64,000 nt of DNA from an uncultured Oscillospiraceae bacterium (GTDB lineage Bacteria; Bacillota; Clostridia; Oscillospirales; Oscillospiraceae): contig CAKTVL010000005.1 of NCBI GenBank assembly GCA_934623575.1, positions 13,796 through 77,795 of the forward strand, written 5' to 3'. Position 1 is the first letter of the stretch. Each line of letters starts with the position of its first letter. Under the pieces are notes generated by a model. The model saw only the letters and a program-made list of their open reading frames with translations. It made no database searches and was not told the origin of the DNA. Shown here piece by piece: positions 41,869 to 50,144 of this stretch. The translations under genes and the position numbers were made by a program.

Positions 41869-43100
41869 GTCCACGGTACGAAAAACGGCGTAACGGCGGG
41901 GGCGGAGCCATTCTGCTGCTGATCGCGGCGGCGGCGCTGGTGGTGGCGATCCTGGCCATTTTTACCGATGTATTCAACGGAAAAAAGGCCCCGGACACCA
42001 CGCCGGACGACCCGGCCATCACCCAGCCGGACGGCGGAAATACCCCGCAGACCGGTGTGGACAGCAACGAAAACAAAGGTGGAAGCGATAAGAACGACGT
42101 TGACACCGACAAGAACGACGGCCAGACCGGCACGGAGGGCGGCAAGACCACGGTGACCACCACCAAGCCGGCCAGCTCCAGTGTCATCACCGCCAGCGAC
42201 AAGCCCTATCAGTCCGGCGGCGTGTACATTGTGGGCAGCGCCGGGTACGAGATGTACAACTATGTAGGCTCGCTGGCGGAGAAGTACCAGAGCGTGGTCA
42301 ACGGTGTGGCGGACAGTCTCAGCGGCGTCAGCAATGTGTACGCCATGGCTATCCCCTTGTCCAGCGGCATCACCCTGCCGGACAGCCTGTACAGTGACAT
42401 CCCCGGCAGCGACCAGGCACAGGCGGAGAAGGATATTCTGGCGGGAATGGGGCAGAATGTAAAGACGGTGCCCCTGCACGACGCGCTGATGGCCCACCGG
42501 ACGGAGTATATCTACTTCCGCACCGACCACCACTGGACGGCGCTGGGCGCGTACTACGCCTATGTGCAGTTCTGCAATGCCAAGGGCATCACGCCCCACG
42601 CCCTCAGCGACTATGAGGTCAGCCAGTACGACGGCTTTCTCGGCTCGTTCTACAACGACGGCGGAAAGCCGGACGCCATGAAGAACGACCCGGACACGGT
42701 GAACGCCTATCACCCCGTCAGCGCCACCGCGTCCATGCGGTACGGTGACAGCGAGAACAGCACCCTCACCGGCGGCAAGGTGATCTTTGACGAGTCCACC
42801 GCAGCGGCCAGCCTGAAATACGGCGCGTTCATCATGGGCGACAACCCCTTTACGGTGATCGAGAACCCGGAGGTCAGCAACGGCCAGAGCTGCATCGTGG
42901 TGAAGGAGTCCTTCGGCAACGCCTTTGTGCCGTTCCTGGTGGACCACTACCAGACGGTGTATGTGGTGGACTACCGCTACTACAGCGGCAGCGTTTCACA
43001 GCTGGCCAGGGACAAGGGCGTGACGGACGTGCTGTTCGTCAACAACCTGTCCGCCATCCGCGGCAGCTACCAGATGGGCAAGCTCAACGGCGTGAAGTAA
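41865..43100 (+). CDS. DHHW/AlgX-like surface acyltransferase accessory protein, first copy
   Basis: A 411-residue protein with one N-terminal membrane helix (AILLLIAAAALVVAILAIF), an 80-residue Thr/Asp/Lys/Asn-rich linker, and an SGNH-like domain containing RTDHHWTALGAYYAY, the DHHW signature, and a late KESFGNAFVPFL with a candidate catalytic Ser. Such proteins work with MBOAT proteins to acylate cell-surface polymers. It lacks the N-terminal half of the DHHW domain seen in the second copy. A terminator hairpin follows, before the MBOAT gene. Confidence 0.8.
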   Translation: MSPRYEKRRNGGGGAILLLIAAAALVVAILAIFTDVFNGKKAPDTTPDDPAITQPDGGNTPQTGVDSNENKGGSDKNDVDTDKNDGQTGTEGGKTTVTTTKPASSSVITASDKPYQSGGVYIVGSAGYEMYNYVGSLAEKYQSVVNGVADSLSGVSNVYAMAIPLSSGITLPDSLYSDIPGSDQAQAEKDILAGMGQNVKTVPLHDALMAHRTEYIYFRTDHHWTALGAYYAYVQFCNAKGITPHALSDYEVSQYDGFLGSFYNDGGKPDAMKNDPDTVNAYHPVSATASMRYGDSENSTLTGGKVIFDESTAAASLKYGAFIMGDNPFTVIENPEVSNGQSCIVVKESFGNAFVPFLVDHYQTVYVVDYRYYSGSVSQLARDKGVTDVLFVNNLSAIRGSYQMGKLNGVK

Positions 43101-43108
43101 AGGCTTTG

Positions 43109-43139
43109 AACAGGGCGGGCATACTGCCCGCCCTGTTTT
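43109..43139 (+). terminator. hairpin inside the O-acylation cluster
   Basis: AACAGGGCGGGC/GCCCGCCCTGTT stem with an ATACT loop, followed by TT. It divides the DUF4358/DHHW pair from the MBOAT/DHHW pair. Confidence 0.75.
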
Positions 43140-43197
43140 GATACGCAGGACCCGCGATTTCGATACGCAATACACACGGAAACGGAGGAACCACCGC

Positions 43198-44598
43198 ATG
43201 GTATTCAGCAGCACCACATTTTTGCTGGCATTTCTGCCGCTGGTGGCCATATTGTACTATATTTGCCCGCGGAAGCTGCGGAACGGCCTGCTGCTGTTTT
43301 TCAGCCTGCTGTTCTACGGCTGGGGCGAGCCCAAGTATATCCTCATTATGCTGTTCTCCACGGTGTTCGACTACTGCAACGGCCTGGCCATCGGACACTT
43401 CCGCAGCAAGGGGAAGGAAAAGGGCGCCAAGGCGGTGCTGGTGATCTCCGTGGTGGGGAACCTGGCCATCCTGGGCTTTTTCAAGTACACGGACTTCGTC
43501 ATCACCAACCTGAACGGCCTGCTGGGCACGGCCATCCCCGCCCTGGGGCTGCTGCTGCCCATCGGCATCTCCTTCTACACCTTCCAGACCATGAGCTACA
43601 CCATCGACGTGTACCGGGGACTGGTGCCGCCCCAGCGGAACATCATCGACTTCGGCGCGTATGTGACGCTGTTCCCCCAGCTGATCGCGGGGCCCATCGT
43701 GCAGTACAAGACGGTGGCCTATGACCTGGAGCACCGGCGGGAGTCCGTCAGTGAGGCCAGCGAGGGCCTGCAGCGGCTGGTGATCGGCCTGGGCAAGAAG
43801 GTGCTCATCGCCAACCAGATGGGCGCCATCTGGGAGGACATCGCCGCCATGTCGGACCCCACGGCGGTGACGGCGTGGATCGGCGCCATCGCCTACACCT
43901 TCCAGATCTACTTCGACTTCTCCGGCTATTCGGACATGGCCATCGGCCTGGGCCACTTCTTCGGCTTCCACTTCCTGGAGAACTTCAACTATCCCTATGA
44001 GTCCCGGTCCGTCACGGAATTCTGGCGGCGGTGGCACATCAGCCTGTCCACCTGGTTCCGGGAGTATGTGTATATCCCCTTGGGCGGCAACCGCAGGGGC
44101 AAGGGGCGGCAGCTGGTGAACATCGCCATCGTGTGGCTGCTGACGGGCCTGTGGCACGGGGCCAGCTGGAACTTCGTGCTGTGGGGCGTGTACTACGCGG
44201 TACTGCTGCTGCTGGAAAAGACGTTTTTGCTGAAATGGCTGGACAAGGCGCCCCGGTTCGTGGGGCACCTCTACACCTGCTTCTGCTTCACCATGGGCTG
44301 GGTGCTGTTCGCCATCACGGACCTCGGGGTGCTGGGGCAGTATGTGGGGCACATGTTCTCCGGAACGTTTGCCGACAGCACCACGGCGTATCTGCTGCGG
44401 TGCGACTGGCTGCTGCTGGTGCTGGCGGTGATCGGCTGCACCAGCCTGCCCAAGCGGCTGTGGGAAAAGCGGGAAGCCGCCCTCTCCCCTGCCCTGTCCG
44501 ACGGACTGCGGACGGTGTGGGTGGTGCTGGTGCTGCTGGTGTCCATGGCCTTTCTGGTGGGCGACAGCTACAACCCGTTTTTGTATTTCAGATTTTAA
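43198..44598 (+). CDS. MBOAT-family O-acyltransferase (AlgI/DltB-like)
   Basis: A 466-residue protein with about 10-11 membrane segments, starting MVFSSTTFLLAFLPLVAILY. The MBOAT signature is present: FSGYSDMAIGLGHFFGFHFL, then EFWRRWHISLSTWFREYVYI and LLTGLWHGASWNFVLWGVYY with the catalytic His. It passes an acyl group across the membrane to a surface polymer, working with a DHHW protein. ATG 43198 is preceded by CGGAGGAA. The polymer is not identifiable here. Confidence 0.92.
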   Translation: MVFSSTTFLLAFLPLVAILYYICPRKLRNGLLLFFSLLFYGWGEPKYILIMLFSTVFDYCNGLAIGHFRSKGKEKGAKAVLVISVVGNLAILGFFKYTDFVITNLNGLLGTAIPALGLLLPIGISFYTFQTMSYTIDVYRGLVPPQRNIIDFGAYVTLFPQLIAGPIVQYKTVAYDLEHRRESVSEASEGLQRLVIGLGKKVLIANQMGAIWEDIAAMSDPTAVTAWIGAIAYTFQIYFDFSGYSDMAIGLGHFFGFHFLENFNYPYESRSVTEFWRRWHISLSTWFREYVYIPLGGNRRGKGRQLVNIAIVWLLTGLWHGASWNFVLWGVYYAVLLLLEKTFLLKWLDKAPRFVGHLYTCFCFTMGWVLFAITDLGVLGQYVGHMFSGTFADSTTAYLLRCDWLLLVLAVIGCTSLPKRLWEKREAALSPALSDGLRTVWVVLVLLVSMAFLVGDSYNPFLYFRF

Positions 44599-44610
44599 GG
44601 AGGCGGCGCT

Positions 44611-45705
44611 ATGAAAAAAAGAAGCGGCATCGCGCCGCTGATCGCCATCGCCGGCATTCTGCTGGCCCTGTCGGCGGGCAGCTTCTTCTTTACGCCGGAC
44701 CGGGCGTTTTCGGAGAATGAGAACCGGTATTTGCAGCTGACGCCCAAGCTGACCTGGGACCGCATCCTGTCCGGCGACTTTATGGAGGACATAGAGGACT
44801 ATACCAGCGACCAGATATTGCTGCGGGACCTCTGGACGGCCAGCCGCTCCGTATTGCAGCGGGCGGAGGGCAAGGAAGACATCAGCGGCACCTATCTGGG
44901 CGCGGAGGGCCGGTACTTTACCAAGACCACCGACGACAGCTTTGACCGGGCGGGACTGGAGAAGAACGCCGGGTATATCCGGGACTTTTTCGACGCCAGC
45001 GGCAAGGGCGGCACGGCACTGATCGTGCCCAGCCCGGCGGGGATACTGCGGGACATGCTGCCGGAAAACGCGCCCTATTACGACGAGGCCGGGGCCTTCG
45101 ACCTGCTGCGCGGCACCCTGGGTACTGCGCTGCTGGACGTGCGGCAGACGCTGTCGGCGGTGGAGGACCCCTACTATCACACCGACCACCACTGGACCAC
45201 CATGGGCGCGCAGGCGGCGTATCTCCGCTGGGCGGAGGCCACCGGCCACACGGCCCGGCGATACGAATTGACGCTGGCCACGGACCACTTCCGGGGGACG
45301 CTGTTCTCCAAGGTGCTGCTGCCGGACAGCGTGTATGACAGCGTGTACTACGCGCCGGAGGTCACCGTCAGCAGTGTGGTCTGTGACGGCGAGGCGGGCG
45401 CGCTGTACGACATGGCGGCGCTGGAGGAGAAGGACAAGTACAAGCTGTTTCTGGGCGGCAACTACGGCCAGTGCGTCATCACCACCGGGGTGGAGAACGG
45501 GGAGCACCTGCTGCTGGTGAAGGACTCCTTCGCCAACTCCTTCGTGCCGTTCCTCACCGGGGACTATGAGACCATCACCATGATCGACCTGCGGTATTAC
45601 CGGGGCAGCATGCAGGAGCTGGCGGCGGAGGCCACGGACATCCTGGTGCTGACGGAGATCACCAACCTGGCGTCCTCCGGGGACTATTTCAAGCTGGCAA
45701 AGTAA
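44611..45705 (+). CDS. DHHW/AlgX-like surface acyltransferase accessory protein, second copy
   Basis: A 364-residue protein with one N-terminal helix (IAPLIAIAGILLALSAGSFF) and a complete DHHW domain: YHTDHHWTTMGAQAAYLRW at about residue 190 and KDSFANSFVPFLTGDY near the end, including a candidate Ser/Asp set of the SGNH hydrolase fold. AGGAGG is just upstream, 12 bp after the MBOAT stop. It is probably the direct partner of that MBOAT protein, transferring acyl groups to a wall polymer. Confidence 0.85.
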   Translation: MKKRSGIAPLIAIAGILLALSAGSFFFTPDRAFSENENRYLQLTPKLTWDRILSGDFMEDIEDYTSDQILLRDLWTASRSVLQRAEGKEDISGTYLGAEGRYFTKTTDDSFDRAGLEKNAGYIRDFFDASGKGGTALIVPSPAGILRDMLPENAPYYDEAGAFDLLRGTLGTALLDVRQTLSAVEDPYYHTDHHWTTMGAQAAYLRWAEATGHTARRYELTLATDHFRGTLFSKVLLPDSVYDSVYYAPEVTVSSVVCDGEAGALYDMAALEEKDKYKLFLGGNYGQCVITTGVENGEHLLLVKDSFANSFVPFLTGDYETITMIDLRYYRGSMQELAAEATDILVLTEITNLASSGDYFKLAK

Positions 45706-45741
45706 GAAAACAGGCGTGTGCGGAGCGCACGCCTGTTTTCT
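45705..45741 (+). terminator. terminator of the O-acylation cluster
   Basis: AGAAAACAGGCGTG pairs with CACGCCTGTTTTCT around a 9-nt loop; a promoter for prfB follows directly. Confidence 0.8.
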
Positions 45742-45746
45742 GCCCC

Positions 45747-45774
45747 TTTACAAACGGGCGATTTTTGATATAAT
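45747..45774 (+). promoter_or_regulatory. promoter of prfB
   Basis: TTTACA (45747-45752) and TATAAT (45769-45774) with a 16-bp spacer, 42 bp before the start codon. Confidence 0.65.
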
Positions 45775-45816
45775 AGTAAGGCTAAGGAAATTTTCAGGTA
45801 CAAGGAGAGACGATAT

Positions 45817-46941
45817 ATGGCCGTTATCGAGTACGACGAGTATAAGCAGAAGCTGCAGGCGCTGGAGCCCACCCTGGGCGAGCTGGAAAAGGCGCTGGGC
45901 ATCCCCAAGGCCCGGGAGGAGCTGGCGGAGCTGCAGAAGGAGACGGAGGCCGAGAGCTTCTGGAACGATCTGGAGCGGAGCCAGGTGGTCAGCCGCCAGA
46001 TCAAGCGGCTGGAGAACAAGATCAAGAAGCACGACAAGCTGGTGAGCGAGTGGGAGGACACCCTGACCCTGTGCGAGATGGCCCAGGAGGAGGACGATCC
46101 CAGCCAGCTGGAGGAGGTCGTGCACGGCTACGAGACGCTGGAGAAGGAGATCAGCGAGCGCCGTCTGGCGGCGCTGCTGTCCGGCGAGTACGACGCCAAC
46201 AACGCCATTCTCACCTTCCACGCCGGCGCCGGCGGCACCGAGGCCCAGGACTGGACGGAGATGCTGTACCGGATGTACACCCGCTGGGCCGAGCGCCACG
46301 GGTATACCTATCAGCTGATGGACTACGAGGCCGGCGACGAGGCGGGCATCAAATCCGCCACTATCCTCATCGAGGGCGAGAACGCCTATGGCTATCTGAA
46401 GAGCGAGAACGGCGTGCACCGGCTGGTGCGGGTCAGTCCCTTCGACGCCAACGCCCGGCGGCAGACCAGCTTTGCCGCGCTGGAGGTCATGCCGGAGCTG
46501 GACGACGACAGTGAGATCGAGATCCGGCCGGAGGACATCGAAATGCAGGCGTGCCGGTCCAGCGGCGCCGGCGGCCAGCACATCAACAAGACGTCCTCCG
46601 CCGTGCGGCTGACCCACCTGCCCACGGGCATCGTGGTGTTCTGCCAGACGGAGCGCAGCCAGTTCCAGAACCGGGACAACGCCATGAAGATGCTGCGCGC
46701 CAAGCTGGCGGAGCTGAAGCTGCAGCAGCACGCGGAGAAGATCAGCGACCTGAAGGGCGTGCAGATGAAGATCGAGTGGGGCAGCCAGATCCGGTCCTAT
46801 GTGTTCATGCCCTACACCCTGGCCAAGGACACCCGCACCGGGTACGAAATGGGCAACATCCAGGCGGTGATGGACGGCGACATCGACGGCTTCATCAACG
46901 CCTACCTGACCGCGGCGGCCAACGGCGAGATCAAGAAATAA
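45817..46941 (+). CDS. prfB: peptide chain release factor 2
   Basis: A 374-residue RF2, recognising UGA and UAA. The SPF tripeptide anticodon motif is in RVSPFDANARRQTSF, the hydrolysis motif in RSSGAGGQHINKTSS (GGQ), with GAGGTEAQDW upstream. RF1 is excluded by SPF instead of PxT. The frame is continuous from ATG 45817 through the N-terminal helix, so the programmed +1 frameshift used in most bacteria to autoregulate RF2 is absent. A hairpin terminator follows at 46949-46978. Confidence 0.96.
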   Translation: MAVIEYDEYKQKLQALEPTLGELEKALGIPKAREELAELQKETEAESFWNDLERSQVVSRQIKRLENKIKKHDKLVSEWEDTLTLCEMAQEEDDPSQLEEVVHGYETLEKEISERRLAALLSGEYDANNAILTFHAGAGGTEAQDWTEMLYRMYTRWAERHGYTYQLMDYEAGDEAGIKSATILIEGENAYGYLKSENGVHRLVRVSPFDANARRQTSFAALEVMPELDDDSEIEIRPEDIEMQACRSSGAGGQHINKTSSAVRLTHLPTGIVVFCQTERSQFQNRDNAMKMLRAKLAELKLQQHAEKISDLKGVQMKIEWGSQIRSYVFMPYTLAKDTRTGYEMGNIQAVMDGDIDGFINAYLTAAANGEIKK

Positions 46942-46948
46942 AGATTTT

Positions 46949-46978
46949 GGGAGGCCGCTGCGCGGCCTCCCTGTTTTT
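46949..46978 (+). terminator. terminator of prfB
   Basis: GGGAGGCCGC/GCGGCCTCCC stem with a TGC loop followed by TGTTTTT. Confidence 0.85.
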
Positions 46979-47004
46979 CCCCGGTGTACAAAAAGAAGCG
47001 GCTC

Positions 47005-47166
47005 TTAAGAGCCGCTTTCTTCTGTTTTGTCGGGCGCGGCGGCCTCCGCCGCCTTATCCTTGCCGATGTACAGCTCCTCGCAGGTCTGCTGCGCCTTGAT
47101 CAGCATATCCATAGCCTGCTCCGTGGCGTTGACCATCGTCAGATACATCTTCTTATAGTCCGGCAT
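47005..47166 (-). CDS. small hypothetical protein beside an XRE regulator
   Basis: A 53-residue protein: an amphipathic helix YKKMYLTMVNATEQAMDML followed by QQTCEELYI and an acidic, Ala/Glu-rich tail. No membrane segment is present. ATG 47166 follows GGGGGTGA. Its stop codon lies in the loop of a 9-bp hairpin (46996-47017) that would act as its terminator. Similar short proteins lie beside XRE genes in Firmicutes, but I know no function. It is divergent from the XRE gene at 47270. Confidence 0.6.
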   Translation of the reverse strand: MPDYKKMYLTMVNATEQAMDMLIKAQQTCEELYIGKDKAAEAAAPDKTEESGS

Positions 47167-47269
47167 AGTTTCACCCCCTTTTGGCACATTGTAAAACGTT
47201 TTGTTTTATAAGTCAATATAACAATTCGTTTTGCATATACTCTTATACATCCTGTATAGGAGGTATGCT

Positions 47270-47497
47270 ATGTATAGGCGGATACGTGACCTGCGCGAGG
47301 ACAGCGACTTGAAGCAAAAGGATATAGCGGAATATCTGCAGTGCACGCAGGTAGCCTATTCTCATTACGAGCTGGGCAAACGGGACATCCCCACCGATGT
47401 GCTGTGCCGACTGGCAGACTACTATCACGTCAGCGTGGACTATCTGCTGGGGCGCACGGACGAAAGGGCACCCTATCCGAAGAAAAAGCAGCCATAA
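47270..47497 (+). CDS. small XRE-family transcriptional regulator
   Basis: A 75-residue stand-alone Cro/C1 helix-turn-helix (IRDLREDSDLKQKDIAEYLQ, then AYSHYELGKRDIPTDVLCRL and YYHVSVDYLLGRTD). AGGAGGT precedes ATG 47270. The divergent region shared with the small protein contains two CGTTTTG words (near 47198 and 47229) that may be operator parts. It probably represses itself and its divergent neighbour. Confidence 0.85.
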   Translation: MYRRIRDLREDSDLKQKDIAEYLQCTQVAYSHYELGKRDIPTDVLCRLADYYHVSVDYLLGRTDERAPYPKKKQP

Positions 47498-47502
47498 ACC
47501 AC

Positions 47503-47538
47503 AAAAAAAGAAGCACCCCTCCGGGGTGCTTCTTTTTT
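47503..47538. terminator. convergent terminator between XRE and thiolase genes
   Basis: GAAGCACCCC/GGGGTGCTTC stem with a TCC loop, flanked by A7 and T6. Confidence 0.88.
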
Positions 47539-47557
47539 ATGCGGTTTCAGGTGCAGT

Positions 47558-48814
47558 TCAGCACTTCTCGAACACCACAGCGGTGCCCATGCCGCCGCCG
47601 ATGCACAGGGTGGCCAGGCCCTTCTTGGCCTCGGGACGCTTCTGCATCTCGTGCAGCAGGGTGACGATGATACGCGCGCCGGAAGCGCCCACGGGGTGGC
47701 CCAGAGCGATAGCGCCGCCGTTGACGTTGACCTTGCTCATGTCAAAGTGCAGCTCGCGGGCCACAGCGATGGACTGGGCGGCAAAGGCCTCGTTGGCCTC
47801 GATCAGGTCGATGTCGTCGATGGTCACGCCGGCCTTCTTCATGGCGTTGCGGGAAGCCACCACGGGGCCCACGCCCATGATCTTGGGATCCACGCCGCCC
47901 TGACCCCAGCCGATCAACTTGGCCATGGGCTTCAGACCGTACTTCTCCACAGCCTCGCCGGAGGCCAGCACGATGGCGGCAGCGCCGTCGTTGATGCCGG
48001 AGGCGTTGGCGGCGGTGACGCGCTGGGTGCCCTTGTCAGCGGCATCCTGGATGCCGGTGGGCTCGAAGGTGTTGACCACCACGGGGTTGGGGGACTCGGG
48101 ACCCACGGGGAAGGCGCCCTTCAGCTTGGCGATGCCGTCAGCGGTGACGCCGGCCTTGGGATACTCGTCCTTGGCGAAGGGGACCATATCCTTCTTGACC
48201 TTGACCATCACGGGGACGATCTCGTCGTCGAAGCGGCCGGAGGCCTGGGCGGCCTCAGCCTTCTGCTGGGAGGCGGCGGCGAACTCGTCCTGCTCGCGGC
48301 GGGTGATGCCCCAGATGTCGTTGATGTTCTCGGCGGTGGTGCCCATGTGATAGTTGTTATAGGCGTCCCACAGGCCGTCCTTGATCATGGTGTCCACCAG
48401 CTTCTTGTCGCCCATGCGGGCGCCCCAGCGGGCGTCCATGGAGGCGAAGGGAGCGGCGCTCATGTTCTCGGTGCCGCCGCAGACGACGATGTCGCTGTCG
48501 CCGGCCAGGATGGAGCGGGCGCCCTCGATGACGGACTTCATGCCGGAGCCGCAGACCATGCCCACAGTGTAAGCGGGGACGGAATAGGGGATACCAGCCT
48601 TGATGGAGACCTGGCGGGCCACGTTCTGGCCCTGGGCAGCGGTCAGGATGCAGCCGAACATCAGCTCATCCACGTTCTCGGGGGCCACGTTGGCGCGCTT
48701 CAGAGCCTCCTTGACCACCACGGCGCCCATATCGGCAGCGGGGGTGTTCTTCAGAGAACCACCGAAGGAGCCGATGGCGGTACGGCAGCAATTGACAACA
48801 TACAGGTCTTTCAT
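47558..48814 (-). CDS. thlA: acetyl-CoA C-acetyltransferase (thiolase)
   Basis: A 418-residue biosynthetic-type thiolase, joining two acetyl-CoA to acetoacetyl-CoA, the entry to butyrate formation. The active-site Cys88 lies in VGMVCGSGMKS; VNGGAIALGHPVGASGAR and CIGGGMGTAVV hold the catalytic His and second Cys. It is about 25 residues longer than ThlA of Clostridium because of an insertion at residues 236-262 (PVGPESPNPVVVNTFEPTG and on) just before AANASG. AGGAGG precedes the ATG. It stands alone, so other butyrate genes must lie elsewhere. Confidence 0.93.
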   Translation of the reverse strand: MKDLYVVNCCRTAIGSFGGSLKNTPAADMGAVVVKEALKRANVAPENVDELMFGCILTAAQGQNVARQVSIKAGIPYSVPAYTVGMVCGSGMKSVIEGARSILAGDSDIVVCGGTENMSAAPFASMDARWGARMGDKKLVDTMIKDGLWDAYNNYHMGTTAENINDIWGITRREQDEFAAASQQKAEAAQASGRFDDEIVPVMVKVKKDMVPFAKDEYPKAGVTADGIAKLKGAFPVGPESPNPVVVNTFEPTGIQDAADKGTQRVTAANASGINDGAAAIVLASGEAVEKYGLKPMAKLIGWGQGGVDPKIMGVGPVVASRNAMKKAGVTIDDIDLIEANEAFAAQSIAVARELHFDMSKVNVNGGAIALGHPVGASGARIIVTLLHEMQKRPEAKKGLATLCIGGGMGTAVVFEKC

Positions 48815-48846
48815 AAAAGTAACCTCCTATAAAATATGTTGAAATA

Positions 48847-48875
48847 ATTATACAACAAAGGCTTGCGCCTGTCTA
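48847..48875 (-). promoter_or_regulatory. promoter of the thiolase gene
   Basis: Minus-strand TAGACA (48870-48875) and TATAAT (48847-48852) with a 17-bp spacer. Upstream, half-sites such as TTGTTAAAAT resemble Rex operators but lack a good second half. Confidence 0.65.
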
Positions 48876-48995
48876 TCCCCTATGATAGTCATAATTTTAA
48901 CAATAGTCAATCCTAAATTGCAACTTTGTTAAAAAATCGTCAAATCGAGCAGAACCAGGGATGGATTCCCGTCATTTTGACGAAGTGACGGCATC

Positions 48996-50144
48996 TCAGG
49001 CGGCCGGCTCCGCGGCGGTATCGTCGGTGGTATCGGCCGCATCGGCATCGCCGGTGTCAGCAGTCTGCCTGTCGTCGGTCTGTGCGCCATCGGTCTGGGT
49101 GCTGCCGCTGATCTCAGCGGCCATCTCGGTGCGCAGGGCGGACAGCTTGGAACAGAAATCCGCCACGTCCAGGCCGTTATACAGCTTGGCGTTGCTGACC
49201 ACCGTGGCGTCGGACAGCTTCTGCTCCCACAGCTGCTGGAAATAGGCCTCCGCCGCCACGCTCTGGTCCGGCGCGGTGCGCAGCAGCACATAGCAGGTGC
49301 CGTCGCCGTAGGGATCGATGGCCGTGGCCAGCTCCTCCAGCTCCATGGCCATGATGGCGTCGCTGAGGGGGTCGCCCTCCACCGCCGCCAGCGTCACCAC
49401 GCCGCCGGCCTCCTGCTGCAGCTCATCGCAGATGGCCTGGTACTCGGCGTCCTTGTCCTCGGCGGCCTGCCAGCGCTCCAGCAGGTCGGCAGCCATGGTC
49501 TCGGCGTTGTCGCCAGTGAGGGTGATCACATAGACGCCGGTAAGGCGCTGCTGGTCGATCAGAGCATCCACGGCGGCCTGGTCATACAGGCTGCCGCCGG
49601 GGGCGTAAGCGTCCCGCAGGGCGGACAGCAGGTACTGGGTGGCCAGGATGTTGTCGAAGGTCTCCTCGCTGATGCCCATCAGGGCCAGCTGCTGCTGATA
49701 GCCCTCCTCGCCGTACAGGGCCACATACTGCGCCCGCTGGGCGGCCAGGGCCTCTATGGCCTCGTCGCCCAGGGTGACGTTGGCCTGCTCGGCCCAGGCG
49801 CGGATAACGGCGTAGCTCTTGACGGTCTCCACCGCCTCCACCTTGGCATACTCGCCGTAGGTCATGGCGTCCTCGCTGTCGGAGATGGCGGCGCTCCAGT
49901 CAATATTGGGCAGCTGGTTGGTCAGGTAGGCGCAGGTATAGTCCAGCCAGCGGAGGTATTCCTCGCAGGTGACGGTCTGGCCGTCGATGACCAGCATCTG
50001 GCCGTCCGGGTGCAGGCCGCTGGCCTGGTAGAGGATGCCCTCAGTGCTCTTGCCGCTCTTCATGCCGCCGGTCAGGGCGAAGGCGCCCACCAGCACCACG
50101 GACACCAGCGCGCCGGCCAGAAGCCGGATCCAATTGCTTTTCAT
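48996..50144 (-). CDS. membrane-anchored SurA/PrsA-like foldase
   Basis: A 382-residue protein with an N-terminal signal-anchor (WIRLLAGALVSVVLVGAFAL) and an extracellular helical domain like the SurA/PrsA chaperone N-domain (EGYQQQLALMGISEETFDNI). No clear parvulin domain is seen; the region to about 320 seems a diverged one (VVTLAAVEGDPLSDAIMAME). The C-terminus is Thr/Asp/Ala-rich. It overlaps the mfd stop (ATGA), a common gene order (mfd then foldase) in Clostridia, and probably helps fold secreted proteins. Confidence 0.75.
   Translation of the reverse strand: MKSNWIRLLAGALVSVVLVGAFALTGGMKSGKSTEGILYQASGLHPDGQMLVIDGQTVTCEEYLRWLDYTCAYLTNQLPNIDWSAAISDSEDAMTYGEYAKVEAVETVKSYAVIRAWAEQANVTLGDEAIEALAAQRAQYVALYGEEGYQQQLALMGISEETFDNILATQYLLSALRDAYAPGGSLYDQAAVDALIDQQRLTGVYVITLTGDNAETMAADLLERWQAAEDKDAEYQAICDELQQEAGGVVTLAAVEGDPLSDAIMAMELEELATAIDPYGDGTCYVLLRTAPDQSVAAEAYFQQLWEQKLSDATVVSNAKLYNGLDVADFCSKLSALRTEMAAEISGSTQTDGAQTDDRQTADTGDADAADTTDDTAAEPAA

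Noticed and set aside
48876..48960. A Rex operator upstream of the thiolase gene
   Set aside because: TTGTTAAAAT and TTAACAA half-sites occur but are 25-30 bp apart and not an 18-bp palindrome; kept only as a remark.
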